Shown in pieces: positions 37,063 to 46,734 of a stretch of DNA of 64,000 bases (positions within the stretch are counted from its first letter, which is position 1; each line of letters begins with the position of its first letter). The DNA is from Acinetobacter terrae (GTDB lineage: Bacteria > Pseudomonadota > Gammaproteobacteria > Pseudomonadales > Moraxellaceae). Under the pieces are notes generated by a model that made no database searches, was not told the DNA's origin, and worked only from the letters and a program-made list of their open reading frames with translations. Both the position numbers and the translations under genes were made by a program. The DNA lies in NCBI RefSeq assembly GCF_013004375.1, contig NZ_JABERI010000009.1, positions 124,001-188,000 of the forward strand, read 5' to 3'.

Positions 37063-37156
37063 ACACTGAAAAAACATTTGATTGCAATATTTCCAAATTT
37101 TATCCATCAATTTATATTAAAATAACACACGTATTTATAAATATTTGATTTCTATA

Positions 37157-37879
37157 ATGAAGCATTTTCTCAAGGGATTAATCGGGTTCGGTTTAATCCC
37201 ACTTGTCATGATTGGATGTGCTACATCTCCTCAGAAACAAGGACGTACAACCACGACTCCCGACGGAAAACGAATCTTCATTCCCCAAGAACGCATCATC
37301 ATTGAACGCCCTGTTCCGCCTAAAACAGTTCCCTACGCTTACAATGCTTGGGTTGCTACAAGCGATAACTTACGACGCGTGCGTGAATATGAAGTGTTCC
37401 TTGAACAAAATGGTGTCGGCAACATCATTCCAAGTTTTGAATTGATGCGTACAGCACGGGATTGGCAAAAATGTTCCCGTTCACAATACATGATTCCAAA
37501 CCGTGAGTTGTGGAACAATCAAATTTCGACTTTGCGTGTATTTAAATATCTGGTTGCAGCCAAAGTGCTTACCGACTTTGAAGTCACTTCGGTTTACCGT
37601 GATTTACCCCTAAACCAGTGTGCTGGCGGTGCAAATTCATCACGTCATTTATTTAACTCTGCCATCGATTTCCGTGTTGGACCTGCATATCCTCATGCTG
37701 AAGACTATGCCTTTATCGAAAACACCAAATTTAAATTATGCGAATTCTGGGCGCAACATGGTCAAAGCCTGAATATGGGACTTGGACTGTATGCTTCAGG
37801 CCAAATCCATATTGATACCCAAGGCTATCGCACCTGGGGACCTGACTTATCCCGTCATTCATCGATGTGTAATTACTAA
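37157..37879 (+). CDS. Peptidase M15-family (DD-peptidase-like) lipoprotein
   Basis: The 240 residues have a lipoprotein signal (MKHFLKGLIGFGLIPLVMIGC). The C-terminal half has the M15_A arrangement: SVYRDLPLN, a CAGGANSSRHLF segment, a likely zinc ligand His164, Asp171 (SAIDF) and His218 (GQIHIDT). The family cleaves peptidoglycan peptide links in the periplasm. I chose the ATG at 37157 over one 12 bp upstream because it gives the shortest n-region. It is monocistronic, bounded by terminators. Confidence 0.82.
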   Translation: MKHFLKGLIGFGLIPLVMIGCATSPQKQGRTTTTPDGKRIFIPQERIIIERPVPPKTVPYAYNAWVATSDNLRRVREYEVFLEQNGVGNIIPSFELMRTARDWQKCSRSQYMIPNRELWNNQISTLRVFKYLVAAKVLTDFEVTSVYRDLPLNQCAGGANSSRHLFNSAIDFRVGPAYPHAEDYAFIENTKFKLCEFWAQHGQSLNMGLGLYASGQIHIDTQGYRTWGPDLSRHSSMCNY

Positions 37880-37893
37880 AAGTAAATTCGGAT

Positions 37894-37922
37894 AAAAAGA
37901 GATCTTGCTGATCTCTTTTTTA
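37894..37922 (+). terminator. Terminator of the M15 peptidase gene
   Basis: AAAAAGAGATC / GATCTCTTTTT with a 5-nt loop and T run. Confidence 0.88.
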
Positions 37923-38010
37923 TTGCCTATTTTCAATAAATTTAAACGATAAATTGCACTCTGATTGGAAAAGTTTAAAATGCTTGCATCGCAACAAAGG
38001 TGACGAAACT

Positions 38011-38676
38011 ATGCAACAAATGTGGACAGAGATTGATGCCTACATCGATTCACATTTAATTCCAGAAGACCCTATTCTTCTACAGACTTTAAAAAACACT
38101 GAAGAAAAAGGCTTTCCAGATCACCTTGCAGTAGCGCCCAATCAAGGCATGCTGCTGCAAATGCTCATTCAGATGAACAAGTGTAAACGTGTACTGGAAC
38201 TGGGTACTTTTGCAGCTTACAGCACTATGTGGCTGGCGCGTGTGCTCCCTGAAGATGGTTATATCTTAACGATTGAAGGTCGAGATACACACGCAGCATT
38301 AGCTCAGGAAAATATCGACAATGCCAAACTTCCACAAACGATTGAGCTGAAAGTTGGACGTGCAGCTGATGTATTAAAAACCTTACCTGCCGACTTTGAA
38401 GCTTTCGATTTTATCTTTATTGATGCTGATAAACAGAGTTACCCGGAATATTTAGAATTAAGCTTGGATTTGTCTCATTCAGGAACCATTATTGTGCTCG
38501 ATAATGTCATCCGTGCGGGTGATATCATCAATCCTGAAAATCACAAACCCAGTATTGAAGGTATCCGAGAGATGTTTGTTGCTTTACAAAACCATCCCCG
38601 AATCTTGTCCTGTACAGCATTACAAACTGTAGGCAGTAAGGGCCATGATGGCTTTGCTTTAGCCATAGTGAAATAA
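38011..38676 (+). CDS. Class I SAM-dependent O-methyltransferase
   Basis: The 221 residues match the Methyltransf_3 (catechol/caffeoyl-CoA-type) family. They contain the SAM motif VLELGTFAAYSTMWLA, LTIEGRDTHAALA, the metal-binding FIFIDADKQSYPEY, and LDNVIRAGDI. The substrate is not predictable. I chose the ATG at 38011 because AAAGGTG lies upstream and MQQMWTEIDAYI fits the family; an in-frame start at 37954 would add 19 residues. Confidence 0.85.
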   Translation: MQQMWTEIDAYIDSHLIPEDPILLQTLKNTEEKGFPDHLAVAPNQGMLLQMLIQMNKCKRVLELGTFAAYSTMWLARVLPEDGYILTIEGRDTHAALAQENIDNAKLPQTIELKVGRAADVLKTLPADFEAFDFIFIDADKQSYPEYLELSLDLSHSGTIIVLDNVIRAGDIINPENHKPSIEGIREMFVALQNHPRILSCTALQTVGSKGHDGFALAIVK

Positions 38677-38691
38677 TTTGACACAAAGATC

Positions 38692-38717
38692 AAAAAACAA
38701 TCGCATTGTTTTTTTAT
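38692..38717 (+). terminator. Terminator of the O-methyltransferase gene
   Basis: AAAAAACAAT / ATTGTTTTTT stem with a CGC loop and a T tract. Confidence 0.78.
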
Positions 38718-38749
38718 TTATTTATTAGCAATTTACACAGACTGTCCAT

Positions 38750-38780
38750 ATAGTTATCCACAAGTTATGCGGATAACTAT
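38750..38780. other. Perfect inverted repeat containing a consensus DnaA box
   Basis: ATAGTTATCC (38750-38759) and GGATAACTAT (38771-38780) are exact complements 11 bp apart. The left arm includes TTATCCACA (38754-38762), an exact DnaA-box consensus, and the right arm gives TTATCCGCA on the other strand. It lies between two convergent genes. It may be a DnaA-binding or titration site or simply a hairpin. Confidence 0.5.
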
Positions 38781-38819
38781 GACTAATATTTAATCACTAC
38801 TTATAAGCAAAAGTATTGC

Positions 38820-39662
38820 TTATTTTACCACCAACAACGGTACAGTTGAATTTCGGAAAATAGTGGTTGCCACACTGCCCAAAAAGAACTGGTGAATTTT
38901 ACTGTGACTAAATGCACCAAGTACAATCAGTTGTATCTCATGTTCACTCTGATATTCAAGTATATTTTCAGCAACATCGCCATAACGATATTCCATGATT
39001 ACATCTAAGCCGGCATTCTTTAAATATTGTGATGGTTCATTCAATATTTCTGGATGATCGCCGACATAGAGCACATGACACTGTAGCAATCTTAACAAAT
39101 CACTTTGTGCAATTCGTTTCATCAAATTGACGCAGGTAGGCGAATATTCATAGGCAAAAATAAATCGTGTTGGTGGCTGGAATTTTTCACCAACTGTCAT
39201 TACGGTACAATTGACCCCACGAATAAAGTTTTCAACATTACTGCCGATGGGTTTATTCCGCTCTGCAGAGCGTTCCCCTACTCGACCGATAATGGCAATG
39301 TCTTCATCTCTAAGCACATTAAAACTTTGCTCTAAAAAATCGCCTTTTTCTTGGAGATGCGAGGCAGTTAAACCGTACTTCTGCTGAATCATTTCGCTAA
39401 TATGATTAAGTAAATTATTACTATAATTCAGGGCCAATTCACTTTGTTTTTGTTCAAGTTCAGCCAGTTCTTTCAGTAACATTGCATTACTTTCAAAACC
39501 AATCACACCACTTATTTCCCCCAAGTGATAACTGGCCGGGTAATAATCTAAAACCTGTAATAACACCAATTCACGTTGGGTCTGCTTTGCAACCCATGCG
39601 GCAGCTTCAGCAACTGCATTCACGCATGGAGAAGAATCAATACATGCGATTACACGTTTCAT
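38820..39662 (-). CDS. Universal stress protein with two Usp domains
   Basis: A 280-residue cytosolic protein. Domain 1 starts MKRVIACIDSSPCVNAVAEAAAW and domain 2 starts near residue 165 (RFIFAYEYSPTC). The second domain ends in LGAFSHSKIHQFFLGSVATTIFRNSTVPLLVVK, split as VLGAFSHSKI and GSVATTIF, which resembles the ATP-binding G-x2-G-x9-G(S/T) pattern. UspE-like tandem proteins respond to starvation and oxidative stress. A GAGG Shine-Dalgarno sequence lies 5-6 bp before the ATG. Confidence 0.88.
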   Translation of the reverse strand: MKRVIACIDSSPCVNAVAEAAAWVAKQTQRELVLLQVLDYYPASYHLGEISGVIGFESNAMLLKELAELEQKQSELALNYSNNLLNHISEMIQQKYGLTASHLQEKGDFLEQSFNVLRDEDIAIIGRVGERSAERNKPIGSNVENFIRGVNCTVMTVGEKFQPPTRFIFAYEYSPTCVNLMKRIAQSDLLRLLQCHVLYVGDHPEILNEPSQYLKNAGLDVIMEYRYGDVAENILEYQSEHEIQLIVLGAFSHSKIHQFFLGSVATTIFRNSTVPLLVVK

Positions 39663-39795
39663 TTTCGCCTCGCTTTTCGCCTTGGAAGGCTTTAAGTCTA
39701 TTTGTTATTTTTAACTTAGCATATCTATTACAGACTGTGCATGCTTTTATGTAATTAAACTTACTCGGCAATTCATATTAATTTTATTAGATTTT

Positions 39796-40413
39796 TTAAT
39801 CCCGATAACGAATAAATTTCGCAGGATTACCTGCAACGATAGTCGCTTTTTCTACATCTTTTGTGACCATACTATTCATTCCAACCACGGCATGCGATCC
39901 AATGTTTATACCATCCTTCACACCTACATGTGCACCCAGCCAAACATCCTGACCAATCTCAATTCCCTTGGAACGTACCGGTTGTTGGTAAATCGGCTGT
40001 TCGAGTTCCATGCCATGGTCAAAGGCATACAAATGACAATATGCAGCGATACGGACCTGATCATGCAGCTTGATGCCCATCCGTCCACCATCAAGAATGC
40101 AATGATGGTTAATCGCAACTTCATTGCCTATTTCCAAGGGCCCATGCAAATTACAATCTGCCGCAATAAAGGTATTATCGCCAATCACAATTTTTCGGCC
40201 TGGCTCGGCAAAAATATGCGCCAGCGGTGAAATAAAACAGTTTTCACCAATCTCGACTGTTTCCATTTGCATTAAATAAGCTTGATATTCTTTTTGCCAT
40301 GCTTCAGCCCAGCCACGATTTTTCGGTTTTAATGACCAATATAACCACGGCATATAGTTCAAGCGATGCTTATGCTGTTCACGATATTTTAACAGCGGAT
40401 CTTGTTCAGTCAT
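39796..40413 (-). CDS. Hexapeptide-repeat (left-handed beta helix) acetyltransferase
   Basis: A 205-residue member of the LbH acyltransferase family (maltose/galactoside acetyltransferase type). Repeats include IGENCFISPLAHIF, IGDNTFIAADCNLHG, IGNEVAINHHCIL and IGQDVWLGAHVGVKDG; the end is VVGMNSMVTKDVEKATIVAGNPAKF, given here as the segments VVGMNSMVTKD and VAGNPAKFIR. The acceptor is unknown. It overlaps the yigZ end by 8 bp, so the genes are cotranscribed. Confidence 0.85.
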   Translation of the reverse strand: MTEQDPLLKYREQHKHRLNYMPWLYWSLKPKNRGWAEAWQKEYQAYLMQMETVEIGENCFISPLAHIFAEPGRKIVIGDNTFIAADCNLHGPLEIGNEVAINHHCILDGGRMGIKLHDQVRIAAYCHLYAFDHGMELEQPIYQQPVRSKGIEIGQDVWLGAHVGVKDGINIGSHAVVGMNSMVTKDVEKATIVAGNPAKFIRYRD

Positions 40414-41005
40414 TCTGTGGTTCTTCTACAATTTTGAGTTGTTCACGCCCGCGCGTCACATCCTGAATTTTCAATGACAAGGGTTCAATTTGGTGAATTT
40501 GTACTAAGGCTTCGACCTGTACCCCCGTCGCAGTATAGTCTTCTTTAAATTCGACTTGCTGTTGATTGAGTTCATATTGAAAGATCGACCATTCATTAAA
40601 CTGACAGGCAAAACTGACTTTTTTCTTTTCAATCAGTTCAATTTTTTCAGCCAGTAATAAACATTGTCCGGCACAGCCACCATAGGCACGAACCAAGCCA
40701 CCCGTTCCGAGTTTGATTCCACCATACCAGCGATTTACCAGAACCAGAATATTGGTTAATTCATTGCCTTCAATGGTGGCTAGAATAGGTCTTCCCGCAG
40801 TCCCCGATGGTTCGCCATCATCATTAAAACGGACGTTATGTCCAATTTTCCATGCCCAACATTGATGTGTTGTGGTGATATCTTTATGGGTCTCCAAAAA
40901 ATCTTTTACTGCCTGTTCATTTTCGACAGGCACAGCAATGGCTTGAAAGCGACTTTTTTTGATGTCTTCTTCGAAAGTAACGGGCGAGGCAATCGTAAAT
41001 GGCAT
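40406..41005 (-). CDS. YigZ/IMPACT family protein
   Basis: A 199-residue protein. The N-terminal UPF0029 domain has FEEDIKKSRFQAIAVPV, HQCWAWKI, DDGEPSGTAGRPIL and NRWYGGIKLGTGGLVRAYG, which are family signatures. A C-terminal DUF1949-like ferredoxin fold follows. The molecular function is not settled; a link to translation control is suggested for the eukaryotic relative IMPACT. It is the first gene of a two-gene unit with the hexapeptide acetyltransferase. Confidence 0.9.
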   Translation of the reverse strand: MPFTIASPVTFEEDIKKSRFQAIAVPVENEQAVKDFLETHKDITTTHQCWAWKIGHNVRFNDDGEPSGTAGRPILATIEGNELTNILVLVNRWYGGIKLGTGGLVRAYGGCAGQCLLLAEKIELIEKKKVSFACQFNEWSIFQYELNQQQVEFKEDYTATGVQVEALVQIHQIEPLSLKIQDVTRGREQLKIVEEPQND

Positions 41006-41067
41006 AAATCTAACAATAAAAAAATCCCTGTAAAATTATAACGTGTTTTAAAGCATCTGCAGACAAT

Positions 41068-41098
41068 AAAAAAACCTCCTATACAAAGGAGGTTTTAA
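41068..41098 (-). terminator. Terminator downstream of the broken membrane-fusion gene
   Basis: AAAACCTCCT / AGGAGGTTTT stem with a 6-nt loop. The A tract on the plus strand gives the T tract for the minus-strand operon. Confidence 0.85.
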
Positions 41099-41109
41099 AA
41101 TTGAGTTTC

Positions 41110-42312
41110 TCAATTTTTTAATAAGCGTTCACGCAATGCTTCTTGCGCTTTATTGAACGGTTTAATCAGGTAATCCAGTACTGATTTTTGTCCGGTTTTA
41201 ATATCAACCGTTGCCACCATAACAGGAGTAATACTGAATTGCTTCCCGGCTTTATTGGTTAATTTATCGGTATTAGTTCGAATATAAACACGGTAATAAA
41301 ACTGGTCCTGTTTGACTTCATCACGGATTGTATCCGGTGAAATCACCGTAACCTTAGCTTTCAAACCACCATAAATGGAATAGTCATAAGCCGTGACTTT
41401 AACCAGCGCTTCCTGACCAGGATGAATGAATGCAATATCACGCGGTAAAATTCGAGCTTCAATCAATAACTGTTCATCCAAAGGGACAATGGTCATCAGC
41501 TTGCCATTTTGCGGAATGACACCACCAATGGTCATGACATCAATTTCCTTGACGATCCCGCGCATGGGCGCTTTGAAAACCGTACAGCTTAACGTATCTG
41601 ACTTTCCTCTCACCACTTGTTGCTGGGTTTCTACATCCGTATTGGCTTTGGATAATTCTTCACGCGACTTCACATCATACTGATTGCCAATATCATTCAT
41701 TTGATTACGCAAATTATTGGCTTCACGTTTTAGGCGTAAAACTTCCACTTCACTTGCAGCCCCTTTAGCCACAAGAGGTTCGGTCATGCTCAGTTCCTAC
41801 TCAATCAAACTTAAAGCCTGATGTAGACCCGACATGGATTCATCCAGATTGGCACGGCGTGAATGATAAAGCGCGGTTTCTTCCTTCACCAGTTTACTGT
41901 CTTTTAAAACTTCCTTAGGAAAAGAAATAGGTGTTCCATTCACTTCAGCTCTTAAACGCGCTGAAGTTGCACGTGAAGACATCAGCAATGAATCTGATTC
42001 TCCGACATTGGATTCCAGTCGAGTCGGATCAAGCTGAGCCAGAATGTGACCCTGCTTGACAATTCCACCTTCACGAACATTCAACTTGGTTAAAATACCG
42101 CCTTCAAGAGACTGAATAGTCTGCTCTTTTGAGGAAGGTACAACTTTACCGGTTCCTGTAGAAACTTCTTCAAGTTTAAAAAACCATGCCCATAACAACA
42201 AAGTGAGTAAACCCAAACAAATCATCCAGATAAACACACTGGCTTTAGGTAAAGGCGGTTCAAGCTCAGTGACTTTGATGGTACTTTTTAGATTCTGTGA
42301 TTTAGCGCTCAT
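41110..42312 (-). pseudogene. HlyD/LapC-type membrane-fusion protein, interrupted by an in-frame TAG
   Basis: One frame of 401 codons with a single internal stop, TAG at 41797-41799. Before it: a cytosolic start, a membrane helix (SVFIWMICLGLLTLLLWAWF) and the HlyD biotinyl-lipoyl half (GTGKVVPSSKEQTIQSLEGG). After it, in the same frame: coiled coil, the second lipoyl half (FKAPMRGIVKEIDVMTIGG) and the beta-barrel domain. The stop replaces a codon in LIE-stop-ELSMTEP; CAG (Gln) to TAG is the simplest explanation. Internal ATG at 41787 could allow a fragment, but it would lack the membrane anchor. The start overlaps the ABC gene stop (ATGA). Confidence 0.88.
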
Positions 42313-44330
42313 GAATTAGCTCCTGCAACTTGACGTTGCTGTGGCTGATTTTGATTTAGAATCTGATCACGAGGTCCATCCATCACTATCTTGCCATCAT
42401 TCACCACAATAATTCTGTCCACCAGCTCCAGTACTGCACGACGATGCGTCGCAACAATCATGGTGCGTTGACCGAGCCATAATTTCAAATGATCAATCAG
42501 TTGTTTTTCTGACACATCATCAATGGATGCTGTTGGCTCATCCAACAACAGAATATTCGGCTGGCGAATCAGTAAACGTGCCAGTAATAGTGCCTGTTTC
42601 TGACCACCAGAAAAACCAACACCACCTTCAAGAATCATATGATCCAAGCCTTCTTTTTTCTCCTGCACAAAGTTGATTGCACCGGTAATTTTCAATGCAT
42701 TCAATATTTCTTCATCACTGGCCAAAGGCGCACCAAGCGTCAAGTTTTCACGTACAGAACCAAAGAACAAATGCGCATTCTGATTCAGCAACCCCATATC
42801 ACGGCGCACATCTGAGGGATCGATTAAACCCAGTTCAACACTATCCAGTTTAATTTTGCCTTGAACAGGGGTTTGCATGCCTGACAATAATTGCAGTAGT
42901 GTCGATTTACCTGCACCATTACGCCCAAGAATCGCAATCTTTTCACCCGGTTTAATTTCAAGTTTTGGAATCATCAAACTTGGTTTTGGATCATCTTCGC
43001 CATACTTAAAAGTCACGCCAGTTAATTCATAATGACCATTTAGTGTCGGACGATGAATCAAATGGGTATGATCCGGTTGATCCACCGGTTTTTTCATTAA
43101 TTCATCAAGTCCATTTTTAGCCACTTTGGCTTGCTGCCAGCGACCAAGTACACCGGTAATTTGCGCAATTGGACCGAGCATGCGTGAAGACAACATCGAA
43201 CAAGCCACCAAAGCACCAGTGGTCATGTCACCTTTCATCACCGCAAAGCAACCCACCAGCACCACAATTGCAAAGGTCAAACCCTGAATTTTTTGGGTCC
43301 AGGCATTCATGACACCGACGATTTTACGTTGACGCATTGAAACATCTGCCGATGATTCATTCATGTGGTTCCACTGATTCTGAAATCTTGCTTCAGCACG
43401 CAATAGCTTGATATCTTCAATGCCTTGTACTGCTTCAACCAGCATGGCATTACGAATTGCACCTTCACGCATGCCTTCACTGGCGAGTTTTGCCAAAGGT
43501 TTTTGTGCCAGAATTCCCGGCAGAATCATTAAAGGCACAACCAACAGCATCACCCAGAACAGGTTGTCGCCAATCAGCCAGAAAATTCCCAAAAACAGCA
43601 AGAAGAAAGGTAAATCGGCAATCGCTGAAATGGTGGTGGATGTCACCAGTTCACGCACACCTTCAAGCTCACGAATCTGGGAAATAAACGTGCCTGTAGA
43701 TTTCGATCGTTCACTGTTTTTAATTCTTAAAGCATGGCCAAAAACCCGGTCAGAAATTCTTAGATCCGCACGCTTACCAATAATATCAGACAGATAAATT
43801 CGCGCGACACGTAGACTAAATTCAAAAATGGCAGCAATCAGTACACCACCAGCAAGCACCCATAAAGTTGGTATTGATTGTGCCGGAATGACCCGGTCAT
43901 AAACGTTCATGGAAAAAACCACAGTCGCCAGGGCCAGAATATTGGCAATCATGGAGCCAAACATCACATCGATATAACGTTTCCAGTCACGTAATACAAT
44001 CGACCAGAACCAGCTGCTTTCATAAGGTTTGATATATTCATCTACCCGTGCATCTGGTACGGATTTTTCTGGTCGCAGAATATAAAAATGCCGAATATTG
44101 GACTGCAGCACATTTAGCGTTAATGTCTGTGCAAGCCCTCTGATCGCCACTTAGCTGAATATTGGCATTCCCTTCAGCATCGACCTTTTCAACAACACCG
44201 ACCTGACCATCATGAAATTCCACCACAACAGGTAGGCGCCACGGATTGATTAAATCTGTACTGAATGCAGATTTACGCCAACTCATACCGACCTGACGCG
44301 TAATCAATGCTATTACGCTGAAACATCTGG
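42309..44330 (-). pseudogene. LapB-type type I secretion ABC transporter, N-terminally truncated and frameshifted
   Basis: The large open frame (42309-44150) covers the membrane domain (PF00664 type, about six helices) and a full ATPase: Walker A LGRNGAGKSTLLQLL, signature GFSGGQKQALLLARLL, Walker B ILLLDEPTASID, H-loop VATHRR. Upstream, the end of the C39-like domain continues in another frame (MSWRKSAFSTDLINPWRLPV, then VVEFHDGQVGVVEKV); it joins near 44138-44145, where one extra base (CAGAGGG) breaks the frame. The first about 80-100 residues of a normal protein are missing, and the sequence runs straight into the TolC-like remnant. The exporter is almost certainly non-functional. Confidence 0.85.
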
Positions 44331-44750
44331 ACTGCGTTGTAATGCCCGAAGAATGGTTTCATTGAAGCTTAATTGGCTAACAGGTTCATACACCGGCTGA
44401 TTTTTAGAAAAAGGGCGCGTGCGATCCGAACCTTGTATGAGAGGTAATTCCTGAACTTTGGAGATATCCAGTTTATAATTACTTAGGGCGTCAATATCTG
44501 CCTTATTGTAGTTTTCATCTGATTTAGGAACAAAAATTTGACTCATCTCAGACTTGAGCGACTGCATGAACTCTTTTGAACTGTCTGCATGGGCATAGTT
44601 CATGTGTAAAGGTACAGTAGATATCAAACACTGTATGCTTCTCAGCAATAACTTTTGACACAAACCTATCTTGTTGTTTTGATTGTTTAGCATCATTTGA
44701 ATGATAATTTTTATTTTATGAATATTTAACGTATTTCCTAAAGAATACAT
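44313..44750 (-). pseudogene. N-terminal remnant of a TolC/LapE-type outer-membrane factor
   Basis: About 125-145 residues, depending on the start (44750 or one of the ATGs at 44696/44693). A poor signal-peptide-like stretch (LLLRSIQCLISTVPLHMNYA) is followed by the start of the TolC helical barrel, LSFNETILRALQRSPDVS. The frame then ends at TAA as it enters ABC-transporter sequence. A complete factor has more than 400 residues, so most of the gene is deleted. Intact systems of this type order the genes TolC-ABC-HlyD, which fits a deletion between the first two. Confidence 0.75.
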
Positions 44751-44794
44751 CTATTTTTGTAATGTAATTATTAATTTCAATACTTATTACATAC

Positions 44795-44838
44795 AAAGAT
44801 GATCTTGTCATTTATTTATAACAAAATCATCTTTTATT
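44795..44838. terminator. Weak hairpin between lptB and the TolC remnant
   Basis: AAAGATGAT / ATCATCTTT with a second inner TTGT / ACAA stem. T residues follow on the plus strand; the minus strand lacks a good T tract, so its use as an lptB terminator is uncertain. Confidence 0.4.
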
Positions 44839-44848
44839 TTGCTTATTT

Positions 44849-45595
44849 TTAAACCGTAAAATCTTCACCTAAATAAACTTCACGCACCGTTTCATTTTCC
44901 AGAACTTCCTGTGGTGTTCCTTCTGCAATTACTGCACCTTCACTGACAATATATGCTCGCTCACAAATCGCGAGTGTTTCTCGTACATTATGATCGGTAA
45001 TTAACACCCCAATGCCACGATCTTTTAAGTTCCGAATAATATCTTTAATATCACCTACAGAAATAGGATCGACCCCGGCAAAAGGCTCATCAAGTAACAT
45101 AAACTTAGGATCAGCAGCCAAAGCACGGGCAATTTCCGCACGGCGACGTTCACCACCCGAAACACTCATGCCTAAAGAATCTTTAATATGGGTGATTTTA
45201 AAATCAGCCAGCAATTCATTTAAACGCTGTTGGCGTTGCTGTTTGTTTAAATCTTTACGTGTTTCAAGAATCGCCATAATATTTTCAGAAATGGTTAATT
45301 TTCTAAAAATAGACGCTTCTTGAGGTAAATAACCAATCCCTTTGCGGGCACGTTCATGCATAGCCAAATCAGATAAATCAAGATCATCTAAATGAATCTC
45401 GCCCTTATCCATTCGAACTAAACCAACCACCATGTAGAAACTTGTGGTTTTACCTGCACCATTTGGTCCAAGCAACCCGACAATCTGTCCACTTTGCATC
45501 TGGAAAGAAACGTCCTTAACCACCCATCGTTTACTATAGTTTTTTGCAAGATGTTTAATACAAAGCGTTTGTGGTTGATTTAGCGATTGATCCAT
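44849..45595 (-). CDS. lptB: LPS export ABC transporter ATPase
   Basis: Powers extraction of LPS from the inner membrane with LptFG-LptC. The 248 residues contain Walker [12 protein letters not shown], signature [11 protein letters not shown] and Walker [14 protein letters not shown]. The start codon overlaps the lptA stop by 1 bp. In many gammaproteobacteria lptB is followed by rpoN; here the downstream neighbour is the decayed secretion operon. Confidence 0.96.
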   Translation of the reverse strand: MDQSLNQPQTLCIKHLAKNYSKRWVVKDVSFQMQSGQIVGLLGPNGAGKTTSFYMVVGLVRMDKGEIHLDDLDLSDLAMHERARKGIGYLPQEASIFRKLTISENIMAILETRKDLNKQQRQQRLNELLADFKITHIKDSLGMSVSGGERRRAEIARALAADPKFMLLDEPFAGVDPISVGDIKDIIRNLKDRGIGVLITDHNVRETLAICERAYIVSEGAVIAEGTPQEVLENETVREVYLGEDFTV

Positions 45596-46161
45596 TAATC
45601 ACGTGCTCCCGGGAATGATTTTGAGCTAGAAGGTGGAATAACAATTTGAACACGACCTGAAGATGAACCCGTGCTATTTGGCGTACCAGTAGCCTCAATA
45701 TCACCCTTATTCATACTATATTTCAAAGTATTACCACGAATACTTGCACCATCTTGCTCTAACAGTGCGCTGCCAGACAAAGTGACAATGCCGGTTTGCG
45801 CATTATAAAGAATCTTCTGTGCCTGTCCTTTCGCTAAACCTTTATTGACATCAACTTTTTGCTGAAAACGCGCAGGGCCGCCTGTCGCGGTAATCGTGCT
45901 GATTTCTTTTTGACTATTCAAATTGGCCACAATCGAATTGGCTTGCAATTTCATGGTGCCTTGCTCGATGATGACATTACCCGTATAGGTCGTCACCCCT
46001 GTTTTTTCATTATAGGTTGCACGGTCAGCCACTAGGGAGATGGGCTGAGTTCTGTCAGAAGGAATTGCAAATGCCGTTGCCGATGAGAATACAACCAAAC
46101 CGACTAAAGCTGCTTGCTTAAGCAAGGTTTTAGACAATGTAAGCTTAAGATTTTGGTTCAT
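45595..46161 (-). CDS. lptA: LPS transport periplasmic protein LptA
   Basis: A periplasmic bridge protein of the Lpt machine. The 188 residues start with a signal peptide (ending [10 protein letters not shown]), followed by an OstA-type beta-jellyroll ([20 protein letters not shown], then [13 protein letters not shown]). I chose the ATG at 46161 because GAGGA lies 5 bp upstream and the signal peptide starts there. It overlaps lptC by 17 bp. Confidence 0.94.
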   Translation of the reverse strand: MNQNLKLTLSKTLLKQAALVGLVVFSSATAFAIPSDRTQPISLVADRATYNEKTGVTTYTGNVIIEQGTMKLQANSIVANLNSQKEISTITATGGPARFQQKVDVNKGLAKGQAQKILYNAQTGIVTLSGSALLEQDGASIRGNTLKYSMNKGDIEATGTPNSTGSSSGRVQIVIPPSSSKSFPGARD

Positions 46162-46693
46162 ATTTTCCTCGAATATTAAAAAATTCGTATTGACCGTCAT
46201 TTAAATTGGCTTTCAAACCTTGGCTTACAAATTCAGCTTGCGGAGATTGCACAATGACTTGTTTATTGGTTTCAATTTCACGAGTTTTAGGATATCCCGT
46301 TAACTCTTGGGTTCGAAACTGCATTTTGCCCTGTTGCATTAACTTGGTCGCCAATACGTCTCCAGACAAAACAATGCGCTCATTATCATCATAACTATTT
46401 GCGACTTTGGCATAGAAAGTGGCATCGACTGCGCCATTTTTATACATGGAAGCATTGAGATTGGTTAGTTTTGAGGTTTGTTTTTGCATGTCCTGTTCAA
46501 GACGATCGACTTGAGCACGGACATACAAATTACCGTCATCATCGGTTTGGGTGAGATTAATTTTTTCAGCGGAATAGGTCATACTCCTTGCTGAATCAAC
46601 CTCAAGTTTATTGCCCTTACCGCTGTAATAGTAGTAACCACCACTTATAGCTGCAATTGCTATAGCAGTTACGTATAAAACTTTTGTATCCAT
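46145..46693 (-). CDS. lptC: LPS export protein LptC
   Basis: A bitopic inner-membrane protein that passes LPS from LptBFG to LptA. The 182 residues have an N-terminal membrane helix (VLYVTAIAIAAISGGYYYY) and a periplasmic DUF1239 domain (YVRAQVDRLEQD, LNASMYKNGAV, GDVLATKLMQQ). Its position between kdsC and lptA supports the call, since sequence conservation in this family is modest. Confidence 0.92.
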   Translation of the reverse strand: MDTKVLYVTAIAIAAISGGYYYYSGKGNKLEVDSARSMTYSAEKINLTQTDDDGNLYVRAQVDRLEQDMQKQTSKLTNLNASMYKNGAVDATFYAKVANSYDDNERIVLSGDVLATKLMQQGKMQFRTQELTGYPKTREIETNKQVIVQSPQAEFVSQGLKANLNDGQYEFFNIRGKYEPKS

Positions 46694-46734
46694 AAGTGTG
46701 GTACTTAACTCAAATTCAATGAATTATTTAACTA

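Noticed and set aside
41785..41787. Independent gene starting at the internal ATG of the HlyD-type frame
   Set aside because: The fragment would lack the membrane anchor and first lipoyl half, and it is in the same frame as the upstream part with only one stop between; a pseudogene is the better reading.
44038..44307. Separate 89-residue ORF upstream of the ABC gene
   Set aside because: Its first two thirds are the missing N-terminal part of the same ABC transporter; it is a frameshift product, not an independent gene.
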